A stretch of 64,000 nucleotides of DNA from Lytechinus pictus (lineage: Eukaryota > Echinodermata > Echinoidea > Temnopleuroida > Toxopneustidae). The notes under the pieces are model-generated. The model worked only from the letters and a program-made list of their open reading frames with translations. It was not told the origin of the DNA and ran no database searches. The first letter of the stretch is position 1. Every line of letters starts with the position of its first letter. Below, one piece after another: positions 43,839 to 55,915 of the stretch. The position numbers and the translations under genes are program-made. The stretch is from positions 14,062,901-14,126,900 of the forward strand of contig NC_087249.1 in NCBI RefSeq assembly GCF_037042905.1. The letters are read 5' to 3'.

Positions 43839-43915
43839 TTATGTGGAGCACTGTAGCCCAGTGGATTAATCTCCTGAACAGATGTTCGTGGGTTCAAGTC
43901 CCGGATAAAACAGGA
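43839..43915 (+). mobile_element. tRNA-derived SINE head
   Basis: GGAGCACTGTAGCCCAGTGG gives box A (TAGCCCAGTGG) and GTGGGTTCAAGTCCCGG gives box B. It runs into GACTTGTCCGATGAATTATC, part of the foldback family at 23109. Not a functional tRNA: no acceptor stem pairing was found. Confidence 0.65.
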
Positions 43916-44331
43916 CTTGTCCGATGAATTATCTGACAAGTCCTTATATGAAGTGTACCCCAGGGCTCCTTGTTTGAGTTTTCAGGTCAAATTGTGTCTT
44001 GGATATATATCAACATGCTTTTATAGAACACTCACCTGACCCATACTTCTTTGTTCATTCATTCATTAAAACTAGACCTTGCCATGGACATCAGTCAGTT
44101 GCGAGATGAAATTTGTTTGGAATAATTAAAATCCATTGATTTATATTTAATTTGCATACCGGTATCTTGGCATACATGTATATACAATAAATGCTTCTAT
44201 TCCAAATCAATCTACTAAATACTAGCCTTAGGAAGATAATTTCAGGCAAGATTGAAGGTTGTTTTCTCTATTAAAGGTTACCTGTAATTTTGTTACAGTT
44301 TGCAAGCACATAATGTAGCCAGTTAAAAAAC

Positions 44332-44337
44332 AATAAA
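44332..44337 (+). terminator. candidate polyadenylation signal of the C1orf43 homologue
   Basis: AATAAA in a TTAAAAAACAATAAAGAAAT context, followed by TTTTGCAAAGTAG. An earlier AATAAA lies at 44186-44191. Either would give a 3' UTR that includes the tandem copies. Confidence 0.4.
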
Positions 44338-44339
44338 GA

Positions 44340-47105
44340 AATTTTGCAAAGTAGTTGTAAATAATACTAATTTTAAATGTTTGCTTATTCACAATGTTTG
44401 TGATTGACTATAAAGCCAGCAGGCTAAATCATCAGGCATCCATCTCATATATTTGTCAGTGCATTTTCCATGTAAAGCTATCATGGATTTGCCTTTTCAT
44501 GTAGCAAATTGCATGGATGAGAATTAACACACTAATATTGCGTCAAGACAGTAGTTGAACATGCCGTTTTTCAATTTGAGGAGCCTTGGCTATTAGAAGC
44601 ACGGAGGGAGGGGGGATTCAGCCCCTTTATGGTCTCAGCCACGTGATCACGACGAAAATTGGCTTGTGCGTTACCCGCGGCATAATCTACAAAACTGTAA
44701 GATCAAATTCTTTGAAAAATCTCACCACTAATCATTTATGCTAATTTATGCGTAAGTTTCACAGAAACAGACCAGTTCGTAGTTACATCAGGGACAATTT
44801 TGGTCAAATGACCTTTCATTTTTTTCATTATGATAGGCAGATTTCAAAGCAGGATATAACATATGCATGCCTTACATAGCAGGATGAAGAAATTGAATTA
44901 TACCAGGTGACTAGAATAGCACACCATTGAAGACTCCATGAAGGTATTTGTTGCATTTCTACTTTGAATGCATATTATAGCATGTTGTACAATGTACTTG
45001 GCAAACTGCAGTGAAATACCAGTCGTGGACGCATTTTTGTTCTTTGTGGATGCAAATGAAAAACACAATTGAAAAGAATATATGAATAATCAAGACACCA
45101 AAGTTGGTGCTTATCTCATTAAATTTTAAACCACCATGCCACTTTAGTACAAATGACCTTTCTCTGATCATGTGCAGAATCTTCTGATCATGCGCAGAAT
45201 GGAACTACGAACTGGCTTATTGGATGTACACCATGTGTAAAGTCCTGGAAAGGAATGAGAGAAATTGGATAGAGGTAGAAGTTGAATGGAAAGGCGAGAA
45301 AGAGTAGTTTAGATATTAAAGTATATCTTTCAGAAATGAGTGTGGTCTTAATCCTAAATCTAACGGGGTATTTTTATTATTGTCATTCCAGGGGGGGGGG
45401 GCCATTATGGCCCCCCCTTAAGATCTCAGCCGCGGATTGCGCGATCACAACAAAAATTTGCATGATGGTAGAGAATGACGTAATCTACGCAGTTGCATTG
45501 GTAAATTTCACTGAATTCATATATTTTTATTTTATATGAATTAATTATGCAAATTTATTCATGAAATCAAACTTTTTGCTCTGATTCACTAAATAAAGCT
45601 CCTAGAATGCTATTTTTTGGTGAAAATATTCTTTATAGCATTCCTAACAATTGTGAATGAAAAAAATTCTGGTACCAAGACCGATTTCTTATGTATTTTA
45701 TATTGTTTTTTCAATTTCTTATGTATTTCCGTGTTTTTTTACTTTTTGTTTTTTATTGTTTTTTCAATGGAAATCGTTCCAGACTTAATTCTGATCATAA
45801 ACAAGGCAAAATTAATTAAGTTAAATCAGGAAAAGTAGAAATAATGATACATTTATGAATTTTGGCTAAATACACAATTTGCATTGGATTTGTACAGTAC
45901 ATGAAATCACGTTTATGAGCAATTTTGGGTCTGACATGCACTTACAAAATGTTGGGTAATGTCGTAACCGCGTACCCGGGCGTCACAAATTTGGTCTCAA
46001 AATTTGCGCGAGACTTGAAAGTAAAAAGTCAGTGAGCGGCGAGGTCAAAAAATTTTGTGCAGCAGATATATCGCGAAAATTGTCGAGGGGGGGGGCATTA
46101 TGGCCCCCCCCCCCCCCCCCGGGAGAATTAGGGTTAAAAAGGACTGAATCATAGTAAAAAAAATTTAGCCGTAGGCAAGATGGGAGGCTTGAGTAGATTA
46201 GAGTGGAATCTGGCTCGAGTACAGGTAGGAAAGATGAGAGAAGGCTGGCTTGATGTATCGAGTGGAGTTGAGTAGGAGCAGAAGAGAAGATCCAATGTTT
46301 CGGGCAAGTTGACTGGCAGTCTTAAGGAGTGTCAACCCTATCATGAAACTAGAATATTTGGGGCATTATTTAGGGAAGGGTGCTGAAAATGTTCCAAAAT
46401 ACTTGTTTATGGTACTCACGAGATTGAAGGATGATTATTGATTACTTGTTTAGGGTCCAGTTTTAAAGTCCAAGTGTAATGACAGTGAGAACTGTATAGG
46501 TTTAACCTCTATGATCAACATGATTTTCGTCATAACCATTGCATCATCATTATTGCTATTTTCATACTCATCATCTTCATTTTCACCATTGTCATCCTTT
46601 TCTTTATTTTCATCCTGATCATCATCTTCTTCACTTTCATCATTGTCCTGATCATCATCTTCACTTCCATCATCACTTTAATCATCGTCATCCTGATGAC
46701 CAGGAGCCCATAACACAAAGCTTAGCAATGATCGGAGAACAAATTTTCACGATTGATTGCATTGACTACAATGTACAATCAATCATAAAAATCAAGCGTA
46801 CGATTAATCGTTATGCTTTGTGTTACGGAGCCCTGACCATCTTCACTTTCATCATCCTCATCCTGATCATCTTCACTTTCGTCATCTTTATCACCGACAT
46901 GATCCTCATCATCCTCGCCATCATCATAAACACGTCATCTTCACCATCATATCATCGTCAGCATCATTAATATCATCAGCATCCTCATCATCATCACCAA
47001 CATTCATTCATGTAACCATCGATTACTCCTACATGTACATGTACATGTACAACACAGACAAAAAAGAAGTCCAACATGAATGATATACATGATACAAAGA
47101 TTGTA
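44340..47105 (+). other. convergent intergenic region with poly-G/C and CAT repeats
   Basis: No supported gene. It contains repeat copies with a G-run then GCCATTATGGCCCCCC near 45390 and 46087, and repeats of the GCGCGATCACAACAAAAATT type. Clustered CATCAT/TTCATC repeats lie at 46540-46690 and 46840-47000, and TACATG repeats at about 47028-47052. Confidence 0.5.
46540..47000 (+). repeat. CATCAT / TTCATC microsatellite clusters
   Basis: Imperfect CAT/TCA trinucleotide repeats in two blocks separated by an inverted pair (AACACAAAGCTTAGCAATGA / CGTTATGCTTTGTGTTACGG, about 46712-46830). Open frames here are His- or Met-rich artefacts. Confidence 0.9.
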
Positions 47106-49243
47106 AAAAATTTATTACAGATTATCAGCTGGCACATATTCATTGGAAATACTTGCTAATTTTATACATTTAACCTTTTTCAATTCAAATATGGATTTCA
47201 AATTGTAGAAACAATAATTTGACATTTTCTTTTACATATAAAATATCTAAAACATCAAAATTCCATATTTCAATTAATTAAAAATTTAATCTCTTAAAAT
47301 GCCTTTCAAACTGGAAGACATATCCCACTTAGTATTCTCTATCTAGGCATAAAAAACATTAAAATTACAATAATCTTTGTTCATATTTTGAGTAAAAATA
47401 ACAATTTTGTATCACATCAAAATTTTCTTACAATAATCTGTTTTTAGTGAGCTGTCATTTCAATTTGTGCTTCGTTTGTAAATAAAGAGGTTAAAAGATA
47501 ATTTAAATCTTTATTTAAAAAAAAAATTAAAACAAACCCAACAGATGCAGATATCTGTATTTCCTATAAAATAAAGACATAAATTTGGTGCACTGTTTAT
47601 TCTGTGATCAGTATGGTAGCCATTTTCATTCATTAGGTAATTCATGATTTTATTTTCTATTAATCTCCACTGTTTATAGTTAATTCCTTAATACATCCAT
47701 TTTATTTGCATTTTACCTTCAATCCTTTATGTAAAATTGATTTAACATGATTATAGTTCTGTTAGTCTAACGATTCAACAGCTTTTGATTAATGCAAAAA
47801 TTTATTGTCATTCCATCATATTTTCTAAAGGAATTTTGAGCTATGTATGTACAGCACAAAATATTAACATTTTACATGCTAAAAATATGGCAAGTTCAAT
47901 TTGAGTTATTACCATAGCTAAAAATGTAAGTGATAAAAGCATGAATTAAAACAGATGTGGTGCTGAGGGGGGGGGGTGGGGTGGGACTTCTGCCCATTAT
48001 TATTTAAGAGACAACAATGCACATCTTATGAAAAGAAGCATTCTTGTAACTTTATACAAAGAAGAATACTGTATAAACAAAGCATTTGTATTATTTGTTC
48101 CTTATTAATAAATATCTATACATGTTAAACCATTAATAAAATCCTTGTAAAATATTTCAATCGCGTAAAAAAATACCTAGTGATAACATTTAAAAAAGTG
48201 TCTCACAGAATTGGAGTTATATCTTGCTCTTTAATTAAACTCGTTAGATTGAAGTGGCAAGTCAGGGAGGCTGAATAATCTTCCATTGTGACTTCTTTTG
48301 AAACAAATATAAAGATAATAAAAACTTGAGCAAGGCTTCATATCAATTTTGGCCAAATTCTTGATACTAGTGGAATTTAAGATAAATGGATCAAAGAGAG
48401 CATAGAGAATTGAAAAACATGAGAAATAAGGAAAAATGTCAAGATTATTCACCAAAACCTTCCTGAACACCAAATTTGTCATGGAGAAATTATTTTTTAT
48501 GTTTGCTTTTAGCAATGGAACTTTAGAGGATCATCATCACTTACTGTTCCAACAGTGTGTATATACATATTAAGATGAAATGAATTTCTTTTAATCTTGC
48601 ATTGGTTCAACAGGTCTATGTATTCCTTCAGATTTCTCATCTCAAATTGAGCATTGGCAATCATAAGGACGTAGCTCACGTTTTCCGCCCTTCTGTAAGA
48701 TTGATACTGAAACCATCTGTAACACCTAGAGAAGCCTTATCTCAATTCAACTGCCTATTGCCAACATTAAAAAAAGCAAAATAGTACATCACCATATCCC
48801 CATACATTTTCTTGCTGTGGTAGAAAGTTATCAAAATATCGCTTTTCTCCGAGAATCTCCGTCTTTGAGCGAAGACCCACTTCCCAACCCTCGACAAGCA
48901 AAACACTACAATTCACAGTAAAATTATTAATGAACAAAGTCACTGCACAAAGGAGTGGTGGATTCTATAAAATAATCATTTTGTCATGTGACATACTAAC
49001 TATCAGTAAAAAATGTCAATTATATTGAAAAAATATTCAAATCCAAATTGAATTTATTTCATTTACCACCAAGTGAGCTGAATTTATAAATGAACATTGA
49101 ATTCTTATGAAGAAAGATTTTACGAATGCACGTAGCCTTATTTCAGCAAAGTGGATGAAGCTAGGTATGTTGCCTGGTTTATCAAGATGTATGAAGCTGT
49201 GTAGTTGATAACGGCGACGTTAGAAGACATCTCTCAAAGTCCA
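47106..49243 (-). other. probable hnRNP K 3' UTR
   Basis: AT-rich sequence of about 2.1 kb immediately follows the hnRNP K stop codon on the minus strand. A minus-strand AATAAA (plus-strand TTTATT, 47111-47116) lies near its far end. No other gene is supported here. The length is inferred from that signal. Confidence 0.5.
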
Positions 49244-52200
49244 CTAATATTTGGCTCCAGAGTAATTCCTTACACTGTATACAAAGACAAAAAGGAAACA
49301 AAATTCCACTATTTTTCACAAAACAAAGATGTACGATTCAGTGATTTGATCATAACAAGGCGAGGCTAATTTTATATATTATACCGAGTGAGTCAGAAAA
49401 CACTTAACACCTCAAACGTCACCCATTTAATAATTTAAAAAATCATGAACACAAAAACTATTATAAATGTACTGAAAGAGTATCTCCTCCGAAGTACTTT
49501 GGTACCATTTTTATGTGGTATATCATATGTTAAAGCAATTGGAGGAGGTATTCTTTGCTGTGACGTGAAATTTGATTCAGGTCAAAGTACAGCATGGCCG
49601 CAATGAATGAATGAATCCAGATGCCAATAATCTTACTTGAGTCACAATCAACGTCATTGAAATTAAATTAACTCACGAGTTGACTCTAAAAAGTGTTCAT
49701 TAATCAATTCTCAAGTTAATCATTGAAAATGTGTTTGCAATTGATTTTACTGCACCTCACATAGAATTATGACTTCATTTTTATCTGGGGAGTGTTCATG
49801 AAAGGACTTATTGGACGTTTTATCTGACAGTTTCCATAGTAACCATGCTTCTCAGCCAATCAGAATCAAAGAAAGTTGTCAAATCAGACAACTTGTCGGA
49901 TATAAATGTTAATGAAACGTTGATTCATTCATTGCAGTCATGCATTGTTAGAGAGAAAATACCCTTTCAGGATGGGTATAATACTTAGTAATAATACAAA
50001 GTAAAAGATATTAGTAGGTAATGATAGTAGAACAATTTTTAAAAATTCCTATATTCACCCGATCGATGGGGCGAATAAGAACAGTCACAAATATAGTATA
50101 AAACACTAGCAAGAGGAATGCCTCTGGCAGTCTCGCCTGCATTAAGCGATTCTATATAGCAGCAGTGCTAACTTTGAAAACGGCTATTGCATACCGGTAA
50201 TTATTCACAAAGAAAACACTATATGATTATAAAATACTATGTCCATTTACCCAACATGACCTTTGACCATGATCATGTGACCTAAGACATGTGCAAAACA
50301 TACTTGATTACCCTTATGTCTATGTTTCATGAACTACATGTGTAGATCCATAAACTTTAAGTTATGATGTCAATTCACCAAATACCCCCAACACAGCCAA
50401 AGTTCATTCACCTTAAATGACCTTTGATTTTGGTCATGTGACCTGAAACGCGCACAGGATATTGAGGGATACATGGTTACTCTATGTCCAAGTTTCTAGA
50501 ACTAGAACTTGATGAACTATATCCATAAACTTTTAAAGTTATGATGACAATTCCACAAATACCCACAACATCAAAGTTCATTGACCCTAAGTGACCTTTG
50601 ACCTTCGTCATGTGACCTGAAACTCAGGCAGGATGTTCAGTGATACACTATTACCCTTATGTCTAAGTTTCATGAACTAGGTCCATATAATTTCCAAGTT
50701 ATGGCAACATTTCAAAAACTTAACCTTGGTTAAGATTTCGATATTGATTCCCCCAACATGGTATAAGTTTATTGACCCTAAGTGACCTTTGACCTTGGTC
50801 ATGTGACCTGAAACTCAAACAGGAAATTCAGTAATACTTGATTACCCTTATGTCCAAGTTTTATGAACTAGGCCCATATACTTCCTTCTAAGTTATGATG
50901 ACATTTCAAAAACTTAACCTTAGTTAAGATTTCAATGTTGACGACGCCGCCGCCATCGGAAAAGCGGCGCCTATAGTATCGCTCTGCAATGCAGGTGATA
51001 CAAAATTGGATGATACTGAATTTCATTCACATACATTGTACCAATAGAAATGTACCATTGATACACATTTAATTAGACCAGAAACACAAATTGTAATTAG
51101 TTGAAGTAATGTTAATGTTTGAGGTACAGATGTGTAACAATTATATTCCTCCATCCTTTCCCACTTTACAGAACCATTTAGCAAAACTATGAAAAATATT
51201 GAGAATATATTGCTTTGAGCATAATTAGTATTGCCAATATGAAACTAAAAAATGAAATCCGTCTTCCATATGTTGGCCGTTTACACTAGGATATAATGAT
51301 TTTGCAACTTATTGGTACTTTTGGCAGGTTTGTTACATGTCTTCTTATGTGGAACGTGTGTGTTAAAATATGACATTGCGATATCTATGATTCCATTATT
51401 TCTATAGACCTATTTCTTTCTTAAAAAATGAAAAAAGGAGTGATTTTTAATAATAGTGCTCATATTATTTAAGATATAATGAATTTGTTATGAAGACTTC
51501 TTAACATGTTTTTGTCTTATTTAGAGACTTATTTGTTTTGGAATAACAATATTACAAGGCCAGCAGGGAATATAAATTGGGCCCGTTTTAAGTTTTGATA
51601 TTAAAAGGAACTTCATTGTCATTAAAAATGAAATCATGAAATTCATGTGGGAAATATGTAACTTACAATCTGATTTAAAAAGGTAAAATTAATATTAAAA
51701 GCATCTAAATTAGAAAGTCTGGGCAAAGATTAGGTCCCCAACTTTTCTGCATATTAATTTTTCTTGGTATTTAAAACCACTATTAAACCATGGAATAATA
51801 TGAAAGTTTAAAAATATATTTAGCCTAAATACACAACAGATATAACCATAAGATTAATGTTTAAAGGGGAAGTTCACCCTGAAGAAAAGTGTTTTGTAAA
51901 ATAGCAGAAAAATAATGAAAAATATTGGTGGTGAAGGTTTGAGGACAATCAATTAAAAATTAAGAAAGTCATTAGAATTTTAAGTTTTGGATTTGTGACG
52001 TCATAAACGAGCAGCTGCCCCATATGTTATGTAATATAAAATGCCTAAATTTCAATTGTTTAATGGTTTGTAATGACTTATTTTTGTTTTCGTTTTAGGA
52101 ACGGGTGTGAAATGATTTGTCTCGTGATATACTGAAGGTACAGTGAAAACCATTTTCAATTTTTTAAAAAAATGACATTTTATTGATTTTTTACCATTTG

Positions 52201-54373
52201 ATATGAAGGAAAGCTGCTCGCATATGATGTCCTAAATCAAATAATTGAAATTGTAATAACTTTTTTATTCTTTGAGTGATTTTTCTCAGATCTTCGGCAA
52301 TATTTTTATAATTTTTTCTGCTATTTTTACAATAAACTTTTTGTCAGGGTGAACTTCCCTTTTAAAGGGCTTTTATTAAAAAATACAGATCACCAAGAGA
52401 GGACAGTAATTAATCAGAAATAATGTCATAACTTGAAATTTTCACACAAAGTCTTTTAATAGCAATGGATATATAATTGTCTTTATACATGTACATGTAG
52501 TTTCATCAAATTTAAATAGCCAATAGTCAAATGTCGTTTACATTGTTAAATGTTCACAACATCAGACGGGCTACATGTTAGGTAACAGATAGTTTCTGAA
52601 TAAACATGAACTACAAATAAAATCTGGGCAGTACATAACAACATGTAAAGGTTACAGATAGATTCTGAATAAACATGTACTTCAAATAAAATCTGGGCAG
52701 TACATAACAACATGTAAAGGTTACAGATAGATTCTGAATAAACATGTACTTCAAATGAAATCTGGGCAGCACATAGCAACATGTAAAGGTAACAGATATA
52801 TTCTGAATAAACATACACTTCAAATAAAATCGGGGCAGTACACAACAAATCTTTTGATACAAGGTTCGATGAGGTGGTTTCTTACTCCGAGGAATAATCC
52901 GATGATACACCCCTGTCCCCAGTGGCCGACAGTGATTTTTTGTTAGTTCTTTGACATTCACAACAACAAAATCACTAGTCTTCCATAGGGCCAGAAGCAG
53001 TCTCCTTGGCTGTAGAACATCCACTTGTCTTCACTAGTCCATACGCATATACGTAATTCATACATGTACAGGGAGGGGTTTCACAAGAAGTTACAGTGTG
53101 ACTTAGAAAATATTTGCAATCAATTCCGAAGTTCAGTTGCAAATTTCCAAGCGATAGATCAATTATAACTAAATCAATTTATACTTGTTAATACATGAAA
53201 CCTACCAGCGATCAATCATAAATTTGCAATTCATTGCAAGACTTATGATTGATTTGGAGAAAAAATCTAGGTTTCTTACAACAATCGATTAGAGTCCTGC
53301 TTAAATGCCAGAATGCGCATGTTATCTAAAACCTGTATATCACTGGTGGATACACGAAAGTGCGTGTCCAGCGTGCATGATCTGACCAATGTGCTGATGC
53401 GTTACATACCGCACGCAACTGAAAATTTAAGAGCAACTCAGAGTCACACTGGAACCTTTGTGAAACACCCCCCAAGTAACCTAACACGAGACAAAGCTAG
53501 TAAGACCGCAGATCATCAAGGAATTGCAAACTGAGGATATCTAAGCAGCAAAAAAAAAAATGTACAAACCTTTCTTGAAGCAAGTACTGAGCATAGCTTA
53601 TCTGTTCTTCCGTCCCAGTAATGGTAATGATGCGTTCATTGGAGTCGGGCTTGGAGTCTTCGATCTTTATCGTTGCTCGGCTCTGGGTTCGGATCTGGCG
53701 AATTCTGCAGCCTCGAGCGCCGATGATGGCTCCAGCACACTGGACAGAAGCAACAAGAGAAAGCAATGAATGCCAAAAAATTATAATGGCAAATATACTT
53801 GCTTTAATACACACCAAATAACAGTTACCTAACAATCCCTAGACTGACTCTCTTCAATCATGTGGCATTACATTTTACAGAGAATCTGCTATCATCTCTG
53901 CATTTCAAGGAATAAAAACTGCCAGGTCCTCATTACTCCCACCAGATTTGGGGGTAGCACAATATGGTTGAAATTATTTCCGAAGGAAATGAACGCTAGG
54001 GCTAGGGACTGATCCCCTCTCAAACACATTGGATTATATCAAATTATAAAACACTTTGAGCAGACGCATGCATTCTAGATGTTGAGGTTGCTGGCAGGAA
54101 TCAATTCCTTGAAATGCGAGTTTGCTGTAAAAGGACTATAGGCTTAAGCCAGTGCAAAATATCCATAGCCTTTGGAAGGGCATAGAGACAATATATTATA
54201 ATGTGATATGTGCTATACAACAACTGTGGACTATTATCATCATTGTTAGTATTAGTATTAGTAAGTACATGTAGTAAAACAATCCAGTCAATGCTTTTAC
54301 CAATCAAATGTCTTTTAATAGAAGTTTAGTAGAAGTAGTGGTGGTGGTGGTGGTGGTGGTGGTGGTGGTGGTG

Positions 54374-54425
<52 letters not shown>

Positions 54426-55884
54426 AAGTAGTAGTAGAAGTAGTACAGGTAGTACAGGTAGTTGTAGTAGAAGTAGTAGAAGTAGTCATGGTAATTATAG
54501 TAGTAGCAGTAGGAGTAGTAGTAGTAGAAGAAGTAACAGTAGCAGTAGTAGTAGGAGTAGCAGCAGCAGCAGTCGTAGTATCACCACCATCATCACCACA
54601 ACTGCAACATTTATCACATAAAAAGTCAAAGAATTGAAAGAACTTACATCTTTAGGAATGGTTACTTGAGTGGTCTTCTCAGTACCTAAACAAGTAAAGA
54701 AAACACAATGCAAGATAATTAACACCGCCTCTATAACATTCAGTCTATTGTAATGCAGTCTCCTTTTCAAAGTCGTCTTTGCAATTTCCAAGGCAATATT
54801 CAGAGTTGGTTTTGGGACAAAGTAGAATATGTCCATAATCATCTTTGGTATATTTTTATCTTCATGGTTCTTTCATATCAATCTATTTAAACTCTTATAT
54901 TTACATTAAATGCAACTCTGATTGGCCTTGAAATTATACCTACATGAAGACTATTATAAATTATGTTTATTTATACATGTATCTTTAAAACTTTAATAAA
55001 TCTATTTTCCTGTTATTGTGTACATTTGACCTATGTAATAAGGTGATATTTTACACTTATTCAAGTTTCATGAGTACTAACCAAGGTTTAGAATATGAAA
55101 TTCATTTCTATTCAGCAGAGAATGATTTTTCTCCAAACAATTTGATTTGAAAGAAATAAGGAAAAGTAATACATATTTTTTTCTACTTACTATCCAATGA
55201 TTCAAGACTGGTTCTCCCACTCTAAAAGAAACAAGAGAAAAAGAAAACATCAAATCACATCAAATCATATTAAGGGATTGTGCCTGAAACAGTTAAAAAT
55301 TACAATGGTACTCTACCTTATCTTAGACCTTTACTACAACAGTTGTGCTCAAAAGTTAGTGAACCCCCTCTCCCCCCCCCCCCAAAAAAAAAAATGCACT
55401 CCTTCATGCTGAGTGAAGAATGTAGACAATAACTCACCAATGCTCGGCAAGCCCAGAGAAACAAACTTTATTGAATGTAATACCTTATTACCTGACTTCA
55501 CAATCAAATATCTAAAATATGGCAGAACTTAAAGAATTTAATTATGTCTATTTTCTGGGGAGGTGGGGGAGGGGTCATTATCTTTTGAGCACCACTGTAA
55601 TAACTCCTCCCTATATATCAAAGCACAGGAATAGAGTGAGACTATAATGATAAAAGGAAAGAATAATTGATAGAGGTATCTCGCTACCACTCAACAGCTG
55701 CGACAACGCAATAGGTAGAGTTAGCCATCTTGACTTTGCCTGAGCTCATCGAGACGAGAGGAGCTGGAGTGGTTGTATAAATAACCTATGGGCCGAGATG
55801 TCAATCTTAAAGTATTCACAGATAAACAGTCTTCATAGGCTTGCCATCCACATTTCATATGCCCATGGAGCAACTCACCCACCA

Positions 55885-55915
<31 letters not shown>

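Noticed and set aside
43839-43915. Functional tRNA gene
   Set aside because: Box A and box B are present, but no acceptor-stem pairing was found and the flank is repeat sequence. It is better explained as a SINE head.
46539-46970. His-rich open frame of 143 codons
   Set aside because: CATCAT repeat read in one frame; no start context or similarity.
52611-53024. Minus-strand open frame of 137 codons considered as the hnRNP K C terminus
   Set aside because: It crosses the 69-bp tandem repeat and has no hnRNP K similarity. The exon at 49244-49274 gives [10 protein letters not shown] in the right phase.
54308-54637. Poly-Val / poly-Thr / poly-Leu open frames
   Set aside because: Trinucleotide microsatellite artefacts within an hnRNP K intron.
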